NCBI RefSeq assembly: GCF_022919115.1 | Contig: NZ_CP095072.1 | Coordinates: 2,232,001 to 2,296,000, forward strand | Length of the DNA stretch: 64,000 nt | Source: Gracilibacillus caseinilyticus | Lineage (GTDB): Bacteria; Bacillota; Bacilli; Bacillales; Amphibacillaceae | Reading direction: 5' to 3' | Shown here: piece by piece, positions 54,859-63,488 of the stretch | Numbering within the stretch: the first letter of the stretch is position 1 | Layout of the letters: every line of letters starts with the position of its first letter | Translations under genes and position numbers: made by a program | The notes under the pieces: model-generated | What the model was told of the DNA's origin: nothing | Databases searched by the model: none | Seen by the model: only the letters and a program-made list of their open reading frames with translations

Positions 54859-55782
54859 ATGTTGGAATTATCTTTGTCTGACGAGCATGGATTGCGCAAA
54901 GTCGCACATGCATTGTCATCAGAGGTTCGTCTAAAGGTTATAAGCTTGCTTAATAAAGGTAACCGAAACATTCATCAAATCGCAGATAGTTTGGAGATAC
55001 CTGTATCTACTGCTGCTTCTCATGTTAAAGTATTGGAAGAATCGGGATTGATTCAGACCGAATTAAGACCAGCCAGCAGAGGCGCAATGAAGGTATGTAC
55101 ACGTCATTATGATGATATTCATATTTCTCTCAATGAACAGAAATCATTTACAGAAGAATATAAGTCATTTGAGTTTGAAATGCCGATTGGTCAATATGTG
55201 GACTTTGAAGTCGCGCCAACATGTGGAATGGTAAATCAGGAAGGCTTTCTGATACCCGAAGACGAACCGGTACATTTCTATCGCCCAGAACGTTCGCAAG
55301 CTCAATTGATTTGGACTCGAAAAGGTTTTTTTGAATATAGATTTCCTTTGGTGTTACCGAAAGATGTAAAAATAGAGAAGTTGCAATTTTCACTTGAAAT
55401 ATGTTCAGAAGCACCCAACCATGATCACAACTGGCCATCCGACATAACGGTATGGCTGAATAATGTGGACATTGGCACCTGGACTAGTCCGGGAGACTTC
55501 GGTGATCGTCCAGGTAAATTAAACCCTTCTTACTGGTCGGAGTCAACGAGTACACAGTATGGTACATTAAAAACGTGGAAGCTCACCAAAGAAAAAACGA
55601 TGATTGATGACTTTTATCTTTCAGATGTAACGATAGATGATCTTGCTATGATGAATGCCAATTATTTATCATTAAAAATTGGCATTAAAGATGACGCGAT
55701 ACACAAAGGTGGGATTAATATTTTCGGCAAAGAATTTGGAGATTACCCACAAGATATTAAATTAAAAATCGATTTCTCTTAA
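54859..55782 (+). CDS. ArsR-type HTH regulator with long C-terminal domain
   Basis: A 307-residue protein. Residues 10-75 form a winged helix of ArsR/SmtB type (HALSSEVRLKVISLLNKGNR, HQIADSLEIPVSTAASHVKV, LEESGLIQTELRP). The remaining 230 residues are beta-rich (FYRPERSQAQLIWTRKGFFEYRF, WPSDITVWLNNVDIGTWTSPGDFGDRPG, ending with GGINIFGKEFGDYPQDIKLK), much longer than in metal sensors, and lack the ArsR Cys metal motif. It is therefore likely a sugar-responsive regulator of the downstream transporter and GH2/GH43 genes. ATG 54859 follows ACGGGGGA. Confidence 0.8.
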   Translation: MLELSLSDEHGLRKVAHALSSEVRLKVISLLNKGNRNIHQIADSLEIPVSTAASHVKVLEESGLIQTELRPASRGAMKVCTRHYDDIHISLNEQKSFTEEYKSFEFEMPIGQYVDFEVAPTCGMVNQEGFLIPEDEPVHFYRPERSQAQLIWTRKGFFEYRFPLVLPKDVKIEKLQFSLEICSEAPNHDHNWPSDITVWLNNVDIGTWTSPGDFGDRPGKLNPSYWSESTSTQYGTLKTWKLTKEKTMIDDFYLSDVTIDDLAMMNANYLSLKIGIKDDAIHKGGINIFGKEFGDYPQDIKLKIDFS

Positions 55783-55797
55783 TTTTTTGTATAATTA
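55783..55797 (+). promoter_or_regulatory. Second copy of the TTTTTTGTATAATTA motif
   Basis: Identical 15-mer to 54773-54787 in the regulator's own promoter region. It lies right after the regulator stop codon and 215 bp before the binding-protein ATG. A related TTTTTTGTAATAA is at 55981-55993. Candidate operators of the ArsR-type protein. Confidence 0.45.
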
Positions 55798-55915
55798 AAT
55801 AACTCTTAAAAATGGGGTGGAATGCTTGAAAGATTCATTTCACTTCTTTTTTTATGTCTAAAAAGCATTAAAAGACAAGAAAATTGTAACAAAACATAAA
55901 TTGTTCAAAATAATC

Positions 55916-55944
55916 TTGACAAAAAATAATTGTAAGCGTATTCT
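55916..55944 (+). promoter_or_regulatory. Promoter with cre box of the GH2/GH43 operon
   Basis: TTGACA (55916-55921), 17 bp, TATTCT (55939-55944). The cre box TTGTAAGCGTATTCT (55930-55944) matches WTGNAANCGNWNNCW at every defined position and overlaps the -10, so CcpA would block polymerase binding directly. Confidence 0.75.
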
Positions 55945-56011
55945 TTTAATATAATTACAACAAACAAAGATTAATACATGTTTTTTGTAATAAACTAAAA
56001 GGGAGGAATCA

Positions 56012-57319
56012 ATGGTGAAGAAATGGTTTAGTGGATTCATAGGATTGGTTTTATTATCTCTTGTATTAACGGCTTGCTCAGGTGGGTCAGAAAGAAGCGG
56101 TGGAGAATCAGATGTTGAAATTCCGGAAGGTGCTACGGAAGTGGTGATGTGGAACCTTTTTGCTGGTGGGGATGCGGAATATATGCAAAATATTGTGGAT
56201 GCATTTAATGAGAGTCAATCGGAATACTTTGTGAATAACATTATGCAAGAAAATGCGGAGTATTATACAAAATTACTGACCAGTATAGGAGCGGGCAAAG
56301 GCCCTGATGTTGCGATAGCACATACGCATGTGTTGCCAGAGTTAGTTAGTCAAGGCTTAGTCCAAGACTTAGATACTATTGGCGAAGATGTTGGCGTGAA
56401 ATGGGATGAATTTAATCAAAATATTCTAGATGCAACGATATATGAAGATAAGCACTATGCTGTACCAATGGATACACATGCGCAAATTATGTACATCAAC
56501 AATAAGCTGGTTGCTGATGCAGACCTGCTTAATGATGATGGTACGATCAAAATGGAAAAAACGCCAGAAGGATATGTTGAATTCTATCAAACATTGAAAG
56601 ATATATTACCTGAGGATAAAATACCTTTCGCTTTCGCCTCTTCAGGTTCAGATCCATATTGGACTTGGTGGACTTTCTACAGTCAAATGGGTGGAAGAGG
56701 TATTCTGACGGAGGATAGCCTGGAAAATCCTAAATATGATCTAGATGTGGATAAAGCAATTAAAGCAGCTTCTTTTGTGAATAGCTTATATCACGAAAAT
56801 GAAATCATTCCATTAAATATCAGTGATTTCTATTCAGAATTCCAATCTGAGAATGCTGCTACGATGAATACTGGTGTTTGGGCAACCGGAACGTGGGAGT
56901 CTACGGAAGGACTTGAATTCACACCAATGCCAATTCCAACTATTTTTGGAGAAAATGCAGCCTGGGGAAGTTCCCATACCTTTGTTCTCCCTTACTCTCA
57001 GAAAGCAGATGAAGTGGCTCAAAAAGGTGCTGTGGAATTTATGAATTTTGCCGCTGATCATGGAGCGATGTGGGCAGAAGCAGGACATATCCCTGCAAAA
57101 ACTACGGTTGTGGAATCAGAAGAATATCAAGAACTTCCGTATCGTAGCGAATATGCCGAGGTTGCTAACTATGTGAACTTTGTCGACCGAAACATTTATG
57201 CGCGTGGATTAGAAGAGATTGTGGTTCGGCATTTAGACACAATCTGGGCTGGAGAAGCTACTCCAGAAGAAGCCTTTGCAGCGATGGAGACAGAAGTAAA
57301 GGATTTAATCGGGGAATAG
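56012..57319 (+). CDS. Sugar-binding lipoprotein (family 1)
   Basis: A 435-residue receptor of the third complete sugar ABC system on the right side. The signal peptide ends at lipobox VLTAC. IVDAFNESQSEYFVNNIMQENAEYYTKLLTSIGAGKGPDVAIAH in sequence pieces and YAVPMDTHAQIMYINNKL fit the family. GGGAGGA precedes the ATG. With GH2 and GH43 downstream, the sugar is probably an arabinose- or galactose-containing oligosaccharide. Confidence 0.92.
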   Translation: MVKKWFSGFIGLVLLSLVLTACSGGSERSGGESDVEIPEGATEVVMWNLFAGGDAEYMQNIVDAFNESQSEYFVNNIMQENAEYYTKLLTSIGAGKGPDVAIAHTHVLPELVSQGLVQDLDTIGEDVGVKWDEFNQNILDATIYEDKHYAVPMDTHAQIMYINNKLVADADLLNDDGTIKMEKTPEGYVEFYQTLKDILPEDKIPFAFASSGSDPYWTWWTFYSQMGGRGILTEDSLENPKYDLDVDKAIKAASFVNSLYHENEIIPLNISDFYSEFQSENAATMNTGVWATGTWESTEGLEFTPMPIPTIFGENAAWGSSHTFVLPYSQKADEVAQKGAVEFMNFAADHGAMWAEAGHIPAKTTVVESEEYQELPYRSEYAEVANYVNFVDRNIYARGLEEIVVRHLDTIWAGEATPEEAFAAMETEVKDLIGE

Positions 57320-57339
57320 TTTCGTTCACTAACACGGTG

Positions 57340-57377
57340 TTCCAGAGCAGTGAGTGGCGGGTTTCTCCTCTCTGGAA
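57340..57377 (+). other. Hairpin between binding-protein and permease genes
   Basis: TTCCAGAG (57340-57347) pairs with CTCTGGAA (57370-57377); no T-run follows. It sits right before repeat copy D and could protect the binding-protein mRNA 3' end, as at 16278. Confidence 0.5.
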
Positions 57378-57398
57378 TATCTGATTATCATTTGTTGC

Positions 57399-57522
57399 AC
57401 GTGAGAAAAGTATAAAATTTTAACGAATCAGAAACTTAGACATAGTGAATAGTTTGAGTGTACTAAGTATAAGAAAAACTACTGCACTCGCTAAAAGTCG
57501 AAGCGAATGCCGAGTTTTTCCA
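57399..57522 (+). repeat. 123-bp interspersed element, copy D
   Basis: ACGTGAGAAAAGTATAAAAT start and the hairpin ACTCGC / GCGAATGCCGAG plus TTTTTCCA end. It is more diverged in the middle than copies A and C. It lies between the binding-protein and permease genes, 17 nt before the permease start. Confidence 0.82.
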
Positions 57523-57539
57523 AGAAAGGAGCTGTTGAA

Positions 57540-58415
57540 ATGAATAAAAAGTTATGGGCGCATGATTTTAAAGCGATTCCCTTTCTTTTGCCATTCTTTG
57601 TTGCGTATGTCATTTTCACGATTTTACCAATCTTTAAAGGCTTGGAAATGAGCCTGTATGATTGGACGTTAGTGCGAAAATTAGATTTTGTCGGATTAGC
57701 TAACTATAAGGAAATGTTCATCGATCCACATTTTTGGCGGACACTTTGGAATACGACGTTATTCGTTATTCTAACAACACCAACTATGGTATTACTCGCT
57801 TTAGGTCTAGCTTTATTAGCTAATATGAACACAAAATTGCAAACATTCTTTCGAGGCTCATTCTTTTTACCAAGCATCCTGTCTGTAGCAGTTATCTCTT
57901 TTTTGGCTATATTTATGCTTCAGCCATACAGTGGTTTGATAAATACGGTTCTTCACACGATAGGGATAGAAGCGGAGCCTTTTTGGATGGCGGATAAGAC
58001 GCTTGCATGGGTAAGTATTGTCGTGGTTACGCTTTGGTGGACAGTCGGTTTTAATATGGTGTTATTTCTTGCTGGTTTGCAAGACATACCTGAATCATTA
58101 TATGAGGCTAGTGAAATTGATGGAGCAACTCGGTGGAAGCAATTTCGGCATATTACGTTACCTCAGCTTATGCCAATCGGAAGAGTTGTATTATTACTGC
58201 AAATACTAGGCTCTTACAAGGTGTTCGCACAAATTTTATTAATTACCGGTGGGGGACCAGGTGGTGCTACAAGGCCGCTTATACAGTATATTTACGAAGT
58301 CGGTTTTACCCAGAATAATTTAGGCTATGCGGCAACGATGTCGTATGCGTTATTCTTCATTTTACTAATACTTTCTATCATTCAGCTTCGGAATCAAAGA
58401 ATGGGGGAGAGCTAA
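57540..58415 (+). CDS. Carbohydrate ABC transporter permease (MalF type)
   Basis: A 291-residue membrane subunit with six helices. FKAIPFLLPFFVAYVIFTILP, DFVGLANYKEMFIDPHFWRTLWNTTLF and the coupling loop EASEIDGATRWKQFRHITLPQL are class features. ATG 57540 follows AGAAAGGAG at 57523-57531; the longer frame starts in the repeat. Its stop abuts the next ATG. Confidence 0.92.
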   Translation: MNKKLWAHDFKAIPFLLPFFVAYVIFTILPIFKGLEMSLYDWTLVRKLDFVGLANYKEMFIDPHFWRTLWNTTLFVILTTPTMVLLALGLALLANMNTKLQTFFRGSFFLPSILSVAVISFLAIFMLQPYSGLINTVLHTIGIEAEPFWMADKTLAWVSIVVVTLWWTVGFNMVLFLAGLQDIPESLYEASEIDGATRWKQFRHITLPQLMPIGRVVLLLQILGSYKVFAQILLITGGGPGGATRPLIQYIYEVGFTQNNLGYAATMSYALFFILLILSIIQLRNQRMGES

Positions 58416-59315
58416 ATGAGCGATTCAAATTTACAAGGCGCGGATGTTTTGAAAGAGGTATCTTCGCAAAAAAGAAAATCGAAACTTTTAGAACGGAATC
58501 GTGACCCTTGGAGAAGGGTAAAGGTATCGATTGGTGTGATCGTCGCAATCCTTTTTATTTTCCCGATTATTTGGATGCTGTTTGTTTCGATTAAACCAAA
58601 TGGCTTTTCGACAACAAATCCAATTGAATGGTTCACACCACCATTTACACTAGCGAATTATATCGACATTTTTATGAATAGTCTGATCTTACGCTGGTTG
58701 TTTAATAGTTTAATAGTAGCTTTGATTACAACTGTTCTAACACTAATTATCACATCATTAGCTGCTTTTGCTATTTCACAGATGAAGTTTCGCTATAAAA
58801 ACTTTATATTTGTGTTCTTTTTATTAGGATTAATGATTCCCGGTGAAGCAACCATTATTCCTCTATATGAAATTGTCAAAAGTTTTAATATGATCGACAG
58901 CTATGCTGGATTAATTCTGCCGATGATTGCTTCTCCGCTGGGGGTTATTATTCTGAAAAGCTTCTTTGATGGGGTGCCAAAAGAAGTGATCGAGAGCGCG
59001 ATTATGGATGGGTGTTCCTACTTTAAGCTTTTTTATAAGATTGTATTACCATTGGCGAAGCCTGCCATGGCAGCAATTGCGATATTTACGTTTATTGGTT
59101 CGTGGAATAACTTCTTGTGGCCATACTTATCCATTTTGTCAGAAAATTTATATACGTTACCAGTAGGATTGCCAGTATTTAATTCAACTTATTCGCAAGC
59201 ATATGTACAACCGATGACAGCGAATGCAATTGCTTCGATACCGGTTATTATTGCCTTTTTTATGTTTGAAAAACAAATTGTCAAAGGCATTAGTTTCACC
59301 GGGATAAAAGGATAA
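58416..59315 (+). CDS. Carbohydrate ABC transporter permease (MalG type)
   Basis: A 299-residue membrane subunit. It has a cytoplasmic N-terminal extension of about 40 residues, then VSIGVIVAILFIFPIIWMLFVSIKP. The EAA loop is varied: ESAIMDGCSYFKLFYKIVLPL. ATG directly follows the stop of the previous gene, with GGGGGAGAG inside its end as ribosome site. Confidence 0.92.
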   Translation: MSDSNLQGADVLKEVSSQKRKSKLLERNRDPWRRVKVSIGVIVAILFIFPIIWMLFVSIKPNGFSTTNPIEWFTPPFTLANYIDIFMNSLILRWLFNSLIVALITTVLTLIITSLAAFAISQMKFRYKNFIFVFFLLGLMIPGEATIIPLYEIVKSFNMIDSYAGLILPMIASPLGVIILKSFFDGVPKEVIESAIMDGCSYFKLFYKIVLPLAKPAMAAIAIFTFIGSWNNFLWPYLSILSENLYTLPVGLPVFNSTYSQAYVQPMTANAIASIPVIIAFFMFEKQIVKGISFTGIKG

Positions 59316-59332
59316 AAAGGAGAGAGAAAAAC

Positions 59333-61117
59333 ATGGTGACAAAGACAAACGATAAAACAACAACCACAACAACAAATACTTACAAGCGTACGGAATACCC
59401 GCGTCCACAATTTAAAAGAGATGCCTGGATGAATTTAAATGGAACATGGAAATTCGCTTTCGATGATGACAACAAGGGTGAAAGAAATGGGTGGGCGAAG
59501 CACCCTAGCTTTGCCACTGACATTAATGTTCCTTTTACTTATGAAACAAAAGCGAGTGGTATAGGAGATGAAACCTTCCATCCGAATGTCTGGTATAACC
59601 GTACCTTTACGATTCCAGAAGAGGAAGTGGGCAAACGAATCATCTTAAGATTCCAGGCTTCCGATTATATGACGAAAGTTTGGGTGAATGGGACTTATAT
59701 GGGGGATCATGTCGGTGGTAATGCAGCTTTTTCATTTGATATTACGAATGCAGTCGACTTAACCGGTAAAAATCAATTAGTGGTAAAGGCAGAAGATAGC
59801 CAAAGCTGTTACCAGCCGCGAGGCAAACAGCGCTGGAAAGAGGAGAATTTCGGCTGCTGGTATGTACAGAATACGGGGATTTGGCAAACGGTCTGGTTAG
59901 AATTCCTTCATCCAGAGCGGATAGAAAACGTTAAAATCACCCCGAATATCGATACAAACAGTGTGGCATTTGATTATAAATTGCATTCTTTTTCTGGTTG
60001 TAAGCTGGAGACGATTGTTAGCTTCGAAGGAAAACAGGTCAAGCAATTTTCCATTACACCGGATCGTGCCAATATGTCATTCGAAGTCGATTTGCTTTCG
60101 GACATAATGGAGTGGCGAGTGGCACACTGGTCACCTGAACATCCTCATTTGTATGATGTCACGTTCCGGCTAATTGCTAATGACGAGGTTGTCGATGAAG
60201 TTCACTCCTATTTTGGTATGCGCAAAGTATCGATTAAAGATGGTCAGGTGTTACTTAATAACAGACCGATTTACCAGAAGCTTTTACTCGATCAAGGTTA
60301 TTGGGAAGAGACGATGCTGACACCACCTTCTGATGAAGCAATGCTGGAGGATATCGAGAAGACGTTAGCAATGGGTTTTAACGGCGTTCGAAAACACCAG
60401 AAATTAGAAGACGAACGATTCCTTTATTTGTGTGATAAAAAAGGTTTACTCGTTTGGTCTGAAATGGCAGCAACCTATGAATTCTCGGATGAGGCGATCG
60501 AGAATTTTACCAAAGAGTGGCTGGAGATTATGCAGCAGCATTATAATCACCCTTCTATTATCACGTGGGTACCTTTTAATGAATCTTGGGGAGTGCCGAA
60601 TATTTTCAAAGATAAAAAACAACAAACATTTACCGAATCGATCTATTATTTATCCAAATCGATTGATGCAGAGCGTCCTGTTATTGTCAATGACGGGTGG
60701 GAGCACACGATTTCTGATATTATTGCGCTTCATGATTATGAAGAACTGGGGAACGTGTTATACGAGCGTTACAAGGATAAAGATCCGATTTTAAACAATG
60801 AAATTCCTCATAATAATCATAAATATGCGTTTGCGGATGGCTATTCGTATAAAGGTCAGCCAGTCATGATTACGGAGTATGGCGGCATTGCTTTTGACCA
60901 TGAAAGTGGCTGGGGATATGGTAATCAGGTAAACACGGAAGAAGAGTTTTTGGAGCGTTATCGTAATATTACCGATGCGATTAAGGCCTTACCGTATGTC
61001 ACCGGTTATGTTTATACACAGATTACCGATGTGCAGCAGGAGGTGAACGGTTTGTTGACAGAAGATCGCACGCCGAAAATTGCACTTGATAAGATTAAAG
61101 AGGTGAATGATGCGTAA
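59333..61117 (+). CDS. Glycoside hydrolase family 2 protein
   Basis: A cytoplasmic retaining glycosidase, 594 residues. N-terminal sugar-binding jelly roll (YPRPQFKRDAWMNLNGTWKFAF, VPFTYETKASGIGDETFHPNVWYNRTF), an Ig-like middle domain (about 190-285), and a TIM barrel from about 290. The acid/base E417 lies in WVPFNESWGV and the nucleophile E515 in MITEYGGIAF. There is no signal peptide. The length is short for beta-galactosidase LacZ and closer to GH2 beta-galactosidase, beta-glucuronidase or alpha-L-arabinofuranosidase-like groups; specificity cannot be fixed. It lies in the operon after the sugar permeases and before the GH43 lipoprotein. AAAGGAGAGAG precedes the ATG. Confidence 0.9.
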   Translation: MVTKTNDKTTTTTTNTYKRTEYPRPQFKRDAWMNLNGTWKFAFDDDNKGERNGWAKHPSFATDINVPFTYETKASGIGDETFHPNVWYNRTFTIPEEEVGKRIILRFQASDYMTKVWVNGTYMGDHVGGNAAFSFDITNAVDLTGKNQLVVKAEDSQSCYQPRGKQRWKEENFGCWYVQNTGIWQTVWLEFLHPERIENVKITPNIDTNSVAFDYKLHSFSGCKLETIVSFEGKQVKQFSITPDRANMSFEVDLLSDIMEWRVAHWSPEHPHLYDVTFRLIANDEVVDEVHSYFGMRKVSIKDGQVLLNNRPIYQKLLLDQGYWEETMLTPPSDEAMLEDIEKTLAMGFNGVRKHQKLEDERFLYLCDKKGLLVWSEMAATYEFSDEAIENFTKEWLEIMQQHYNHPSIITWVPFNESWGVPNIFKDKKQQTFTESIYYLSKSIDAERPVIVNDGWEHTISDIIALHDYEELGNVLYERYKDKDPILNNEIPHNNHKYAFADGYSYKGQPVMITEYGGIAFDHESGWGYGNQVNTEEEFLERYRNITDAIKALPYVTGYVYTQITDVQQEVNGLLTEDRTPKIALDKIKEVNDA

Positions 61118-61160
61118 GGAATGTACCTATCTAATCACGGTATATAACTGATCTGTAAAC

Positions 61161-61191
61161 AAGGGGCCATTCAACTGAGTCCCTTTTTTTT
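61161..61191 (+). terminator. Terminator between GH2 and GH43 genes
   Basis: AAGGG pairs with CCCTT across a 15-nt loop, followed by a T-run. Short stem, moderate strength. Confidence 0.5.
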
Positions 61192-61249
61192 CAGAGGATT
61201 AGCAGCTATTAATTATGACGAAAATGTAAAAGAATAAGGAGTGGCTTTG

Positions 61250-63403
61250 TTGAAAAAAATCTTTAGTTTAGGCTTTTTGTTTATTGTGATGTTAGTGATA
61301 GCTTGTGTGGAATCAACGGATAATTCAAGTTTACTCGCTATACAAGATCCTATTTTAATGGAGGGAAATGACAGGGCAGGGAATGAACAATTACCAACAG
61401 AACTAAAAGATCTTAAACCATTTAAGTTAGAATTAGATGGGGATTCGATTGATAGTGGCTTATACCTAAATGGAAAAATTAATATCCATTTTCAAAATCG
61501 GAAAACGTTCGATTGGCAGTCTGACATAGGTATAAAATATGTGTTTGTGAAAGGTGGCAATGCCGGAAATCTTTATCAATATAAGCAGGGGGATACAATG
61601 GATAAGTATTTAAAAGCGCCAAACAATAGAGGTGGAAAGCAACCAGAAATTGGACATATTACTTTCTATTATGAAGAAGAATCAACACAACTTTTTGAAA
61701 ATCCAGTGATAGGTGATGGTGCAGATCCATGGATCATCAGGCATACAGATGGTTATTATTATTATACCAATACGACTGGGAATAACATTACCATATGGAA
61801 ATCGAAAACAATCTCTGGCTTGCAAGATGCAGAAAATAAAGTTGTTTGGGAACCTGAAGCAGGTGCACCAAACAGTGCACACATCTGGGCGCCAGAAATT
61901 CACTTCATTGATGATAAATGGTATATCTACTTTGCTGCTTCTGGAGGTGACATGGAGAAACAACGGATGCATGTCCTTCAGTCAGAAACCTCGGACCCGT
62001 TTAGCGAATACTCCTATCCGGAAGGAACTACCTATGGAGAAATTACAACTCCATCGGATAAATGGGCGATTGATGGAACTATTCTGGAATGGAATGACAA
62101 GCATTATTTTGCGTGGTCTGGTTGGGAAGGTGATATCAATGTGCGTCAGAATATCTATATAGCACCAATGACAAATCCGTGGACAATAAGCGGTAAAAGA
62201 GTGGAGTTATCAAGACCAGAATTTGATTGGGAAACGATCGGAGAACCACATATTAATGAAGGACCTCAATTTTTACGAAATGACGATGGAGATCTTTTTC
62301 TCGTTTATTCTGCCAGTGGAAGTTGGACAGACGATTATAAATTAGGGATGTTAACCTTCACAGGATCAGACCCTCTTGATCCAGGCGCGTGGGAAAAGAG
62401 TACCGATCCTGTTTTTGAAAAAGATCCAGCAGTTGGCGTATACGGCCCGGGTCATAATGGATTTTTCCAATCTCCAGACGGAACGGAGGATTGGATCATT
62501 TATCATGCAGCTAAATTTCAAGGGGCTGGTTGGAACCGGAATGTCAGAATGCAAAAATTCACCTGGAATGAAGATGGTACACCGAACTTCGGTAAACCTG
62601 TCGCAACAGGATCACTCTTAGAAGCGCCATCGGGTGAACAGGCAGGAACATTAACTCCTAAAGTTCCTGTAGTTTATAGGTTTGAAGCGGAGGATGCCGA
62701 TGTGCACCGTGCTAGAATTGTAGAAAATACGTCTGCATCTAATCAAGCAAAGATCGGATATATAGACTATGAGGATAGCTTTGTAAAATTTGATGTTGGC
62801 CTTCCAGGAGGAGATTATACGTTGAAGATTAGATATTCAAGTGGTAATGGAGAATCAGCTTCCCATCACGTTTTCATTAATGAAAAATCTATGGGAGAGA
62901 TTAACTATAATGGTTACGGATATGATAGCTGGTATTTTGCAGAGAAAGATATTCATTTGGATGGTAAAGATAATAAAATAAAATTATCGAAAGGGGCTTC
63001 ATTTGCAGAGCTCGATTTTATTGAACTAGTACCAAAAAAGCCAGCATACAAATATGAAGCAGAACATGCTGAAACAACAAAAGGACAGACGGTTAACACG
63101 TTTGATGCATCTAACAAACAAATGGTGACTGTTAATAAAGAGGATAGTGAAATGGCTTATCGTATTAAAGTTGAAAAATCAGGAACATACAATTTAGAGC
63201 TATCCTATAGAAATAGAACAGATAAAGTGAATAGACATATGGTTGTCATTAATGAGAATAACGTAAGTGAAATAACGTATCCGCCGACCAGTGAAAGTTT
63301 CGAAAGTGTTTCGATTCCGATAGAACTTGAAGCGGGAATACAAACTATTTTATTATCAAATGTACACGGTGAAATAGATGTAGATTATATCCAATTAAAA
63401 TAG
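61250..63403 (+). CDS. GH43 lipoprotein with two C-terminal CBM35/CBM6-like domains
   Basis: An extracellular, membrane-anchored glycosidase, 717 residues, most like alpha-L-arabinofuranosidases or xylosidases of family 43. The signal peptide ends at lipobox VIAC (C20). The five-bladed propeller has catalytic D159 in GADPWIIRHTDGYYYYT, D275 in WAIDGTIL and E337 in HINEGPQFL, with HIWAPEIHFIDDKWYIYFAA and GPGHNGFFQSPDG also characteristic. Two carbohydrate-binding-like domains lie at about 475-600 (YRFEAEDADVHRA) and 605-717 (YKYEAEHAETTKG). The residues between the lipobox and about 150 are unassigned. The start is TTG 61250, with AAGGAG at 61236-61241. It probably trims arabinosyl side chains outside the cell for import by the adjacent ABC system. 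Confidence 0.9.
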   Translation: MKKIFSLGFLFIVMLVIACVESTDNSSLLAIQDPILMEGNDRAGNEQLPTELKDLKPFKLELDGDSIDSGLYLNGKINIHFQNRKTFDWQSDIGIKYVFVKGGNAGNLYQYKQGDTMDKYLKAPNNRGGKQPEIGHITFYYEEESTQLFENPVIGDGADPWIIRHTDGYYYYTNTTGNNITIWKSKTISGLQDAENKVVWEPEAGAPNSAHIWAPEIHFIDDKWYIYFAASGGDMEKQRMHVLQSETSDPFSEYSYPEGTTYGEITTPSDKWAIDGTILEWNDKHYFAWSGWEGDINVRQNIYIAPMTNPWTISGKRVELSRPEFDWETIGEPHINEGPQFLRNDDGDLFLVYSASGSWTDDYKLGMLTFTGSDPLDPGAWEKSTDPVFEKDPAVGVYGPGHNGFFQSPDGTEDWIIYHAAKFQGAGWNRNVRMQKFTWNEDGTPNFGKPVATGSLLEAPSGEQAGTLTPKVPVVYRFEAEDADVHRARIVENTSASNQAKIGYIDYEDSFVKFDVGLPGGDYTLKIRYSSGNGESASHHVFINEKSMGEINYNGYGYDSWYFAEKDIHLDGKDNKIKLSKGASFAELDFIELVPKKPAYKYEAEHAETTKGQTVNTFDASNKQMVTVNKEDSEMAYRIKVEKSGTYNLELSYRNRTDKVNRHMVVINENNVSEITYPPTSESFESVSIPIELEAGIQTILLSNVHGEIDVDYIQLK

Positions 63404-63443
63404 TACTTCTTTTGGATTTAACAACGGTAAACGTAGAGAAATA

Positions 63444-63480
63444 GATTGTTCTGTACAATTTTGGAACAATCCATTTTCTT
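63444..63480 (+). terminator. Terminator after GH43 gene
   Basis: GATTGTTC (63444-63451) pairs with GAACAATC (63464-63471), followed by CATTTTCTT. Confidence 0.6.
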
Positions 63481-63488
63481 GGAAGGAA

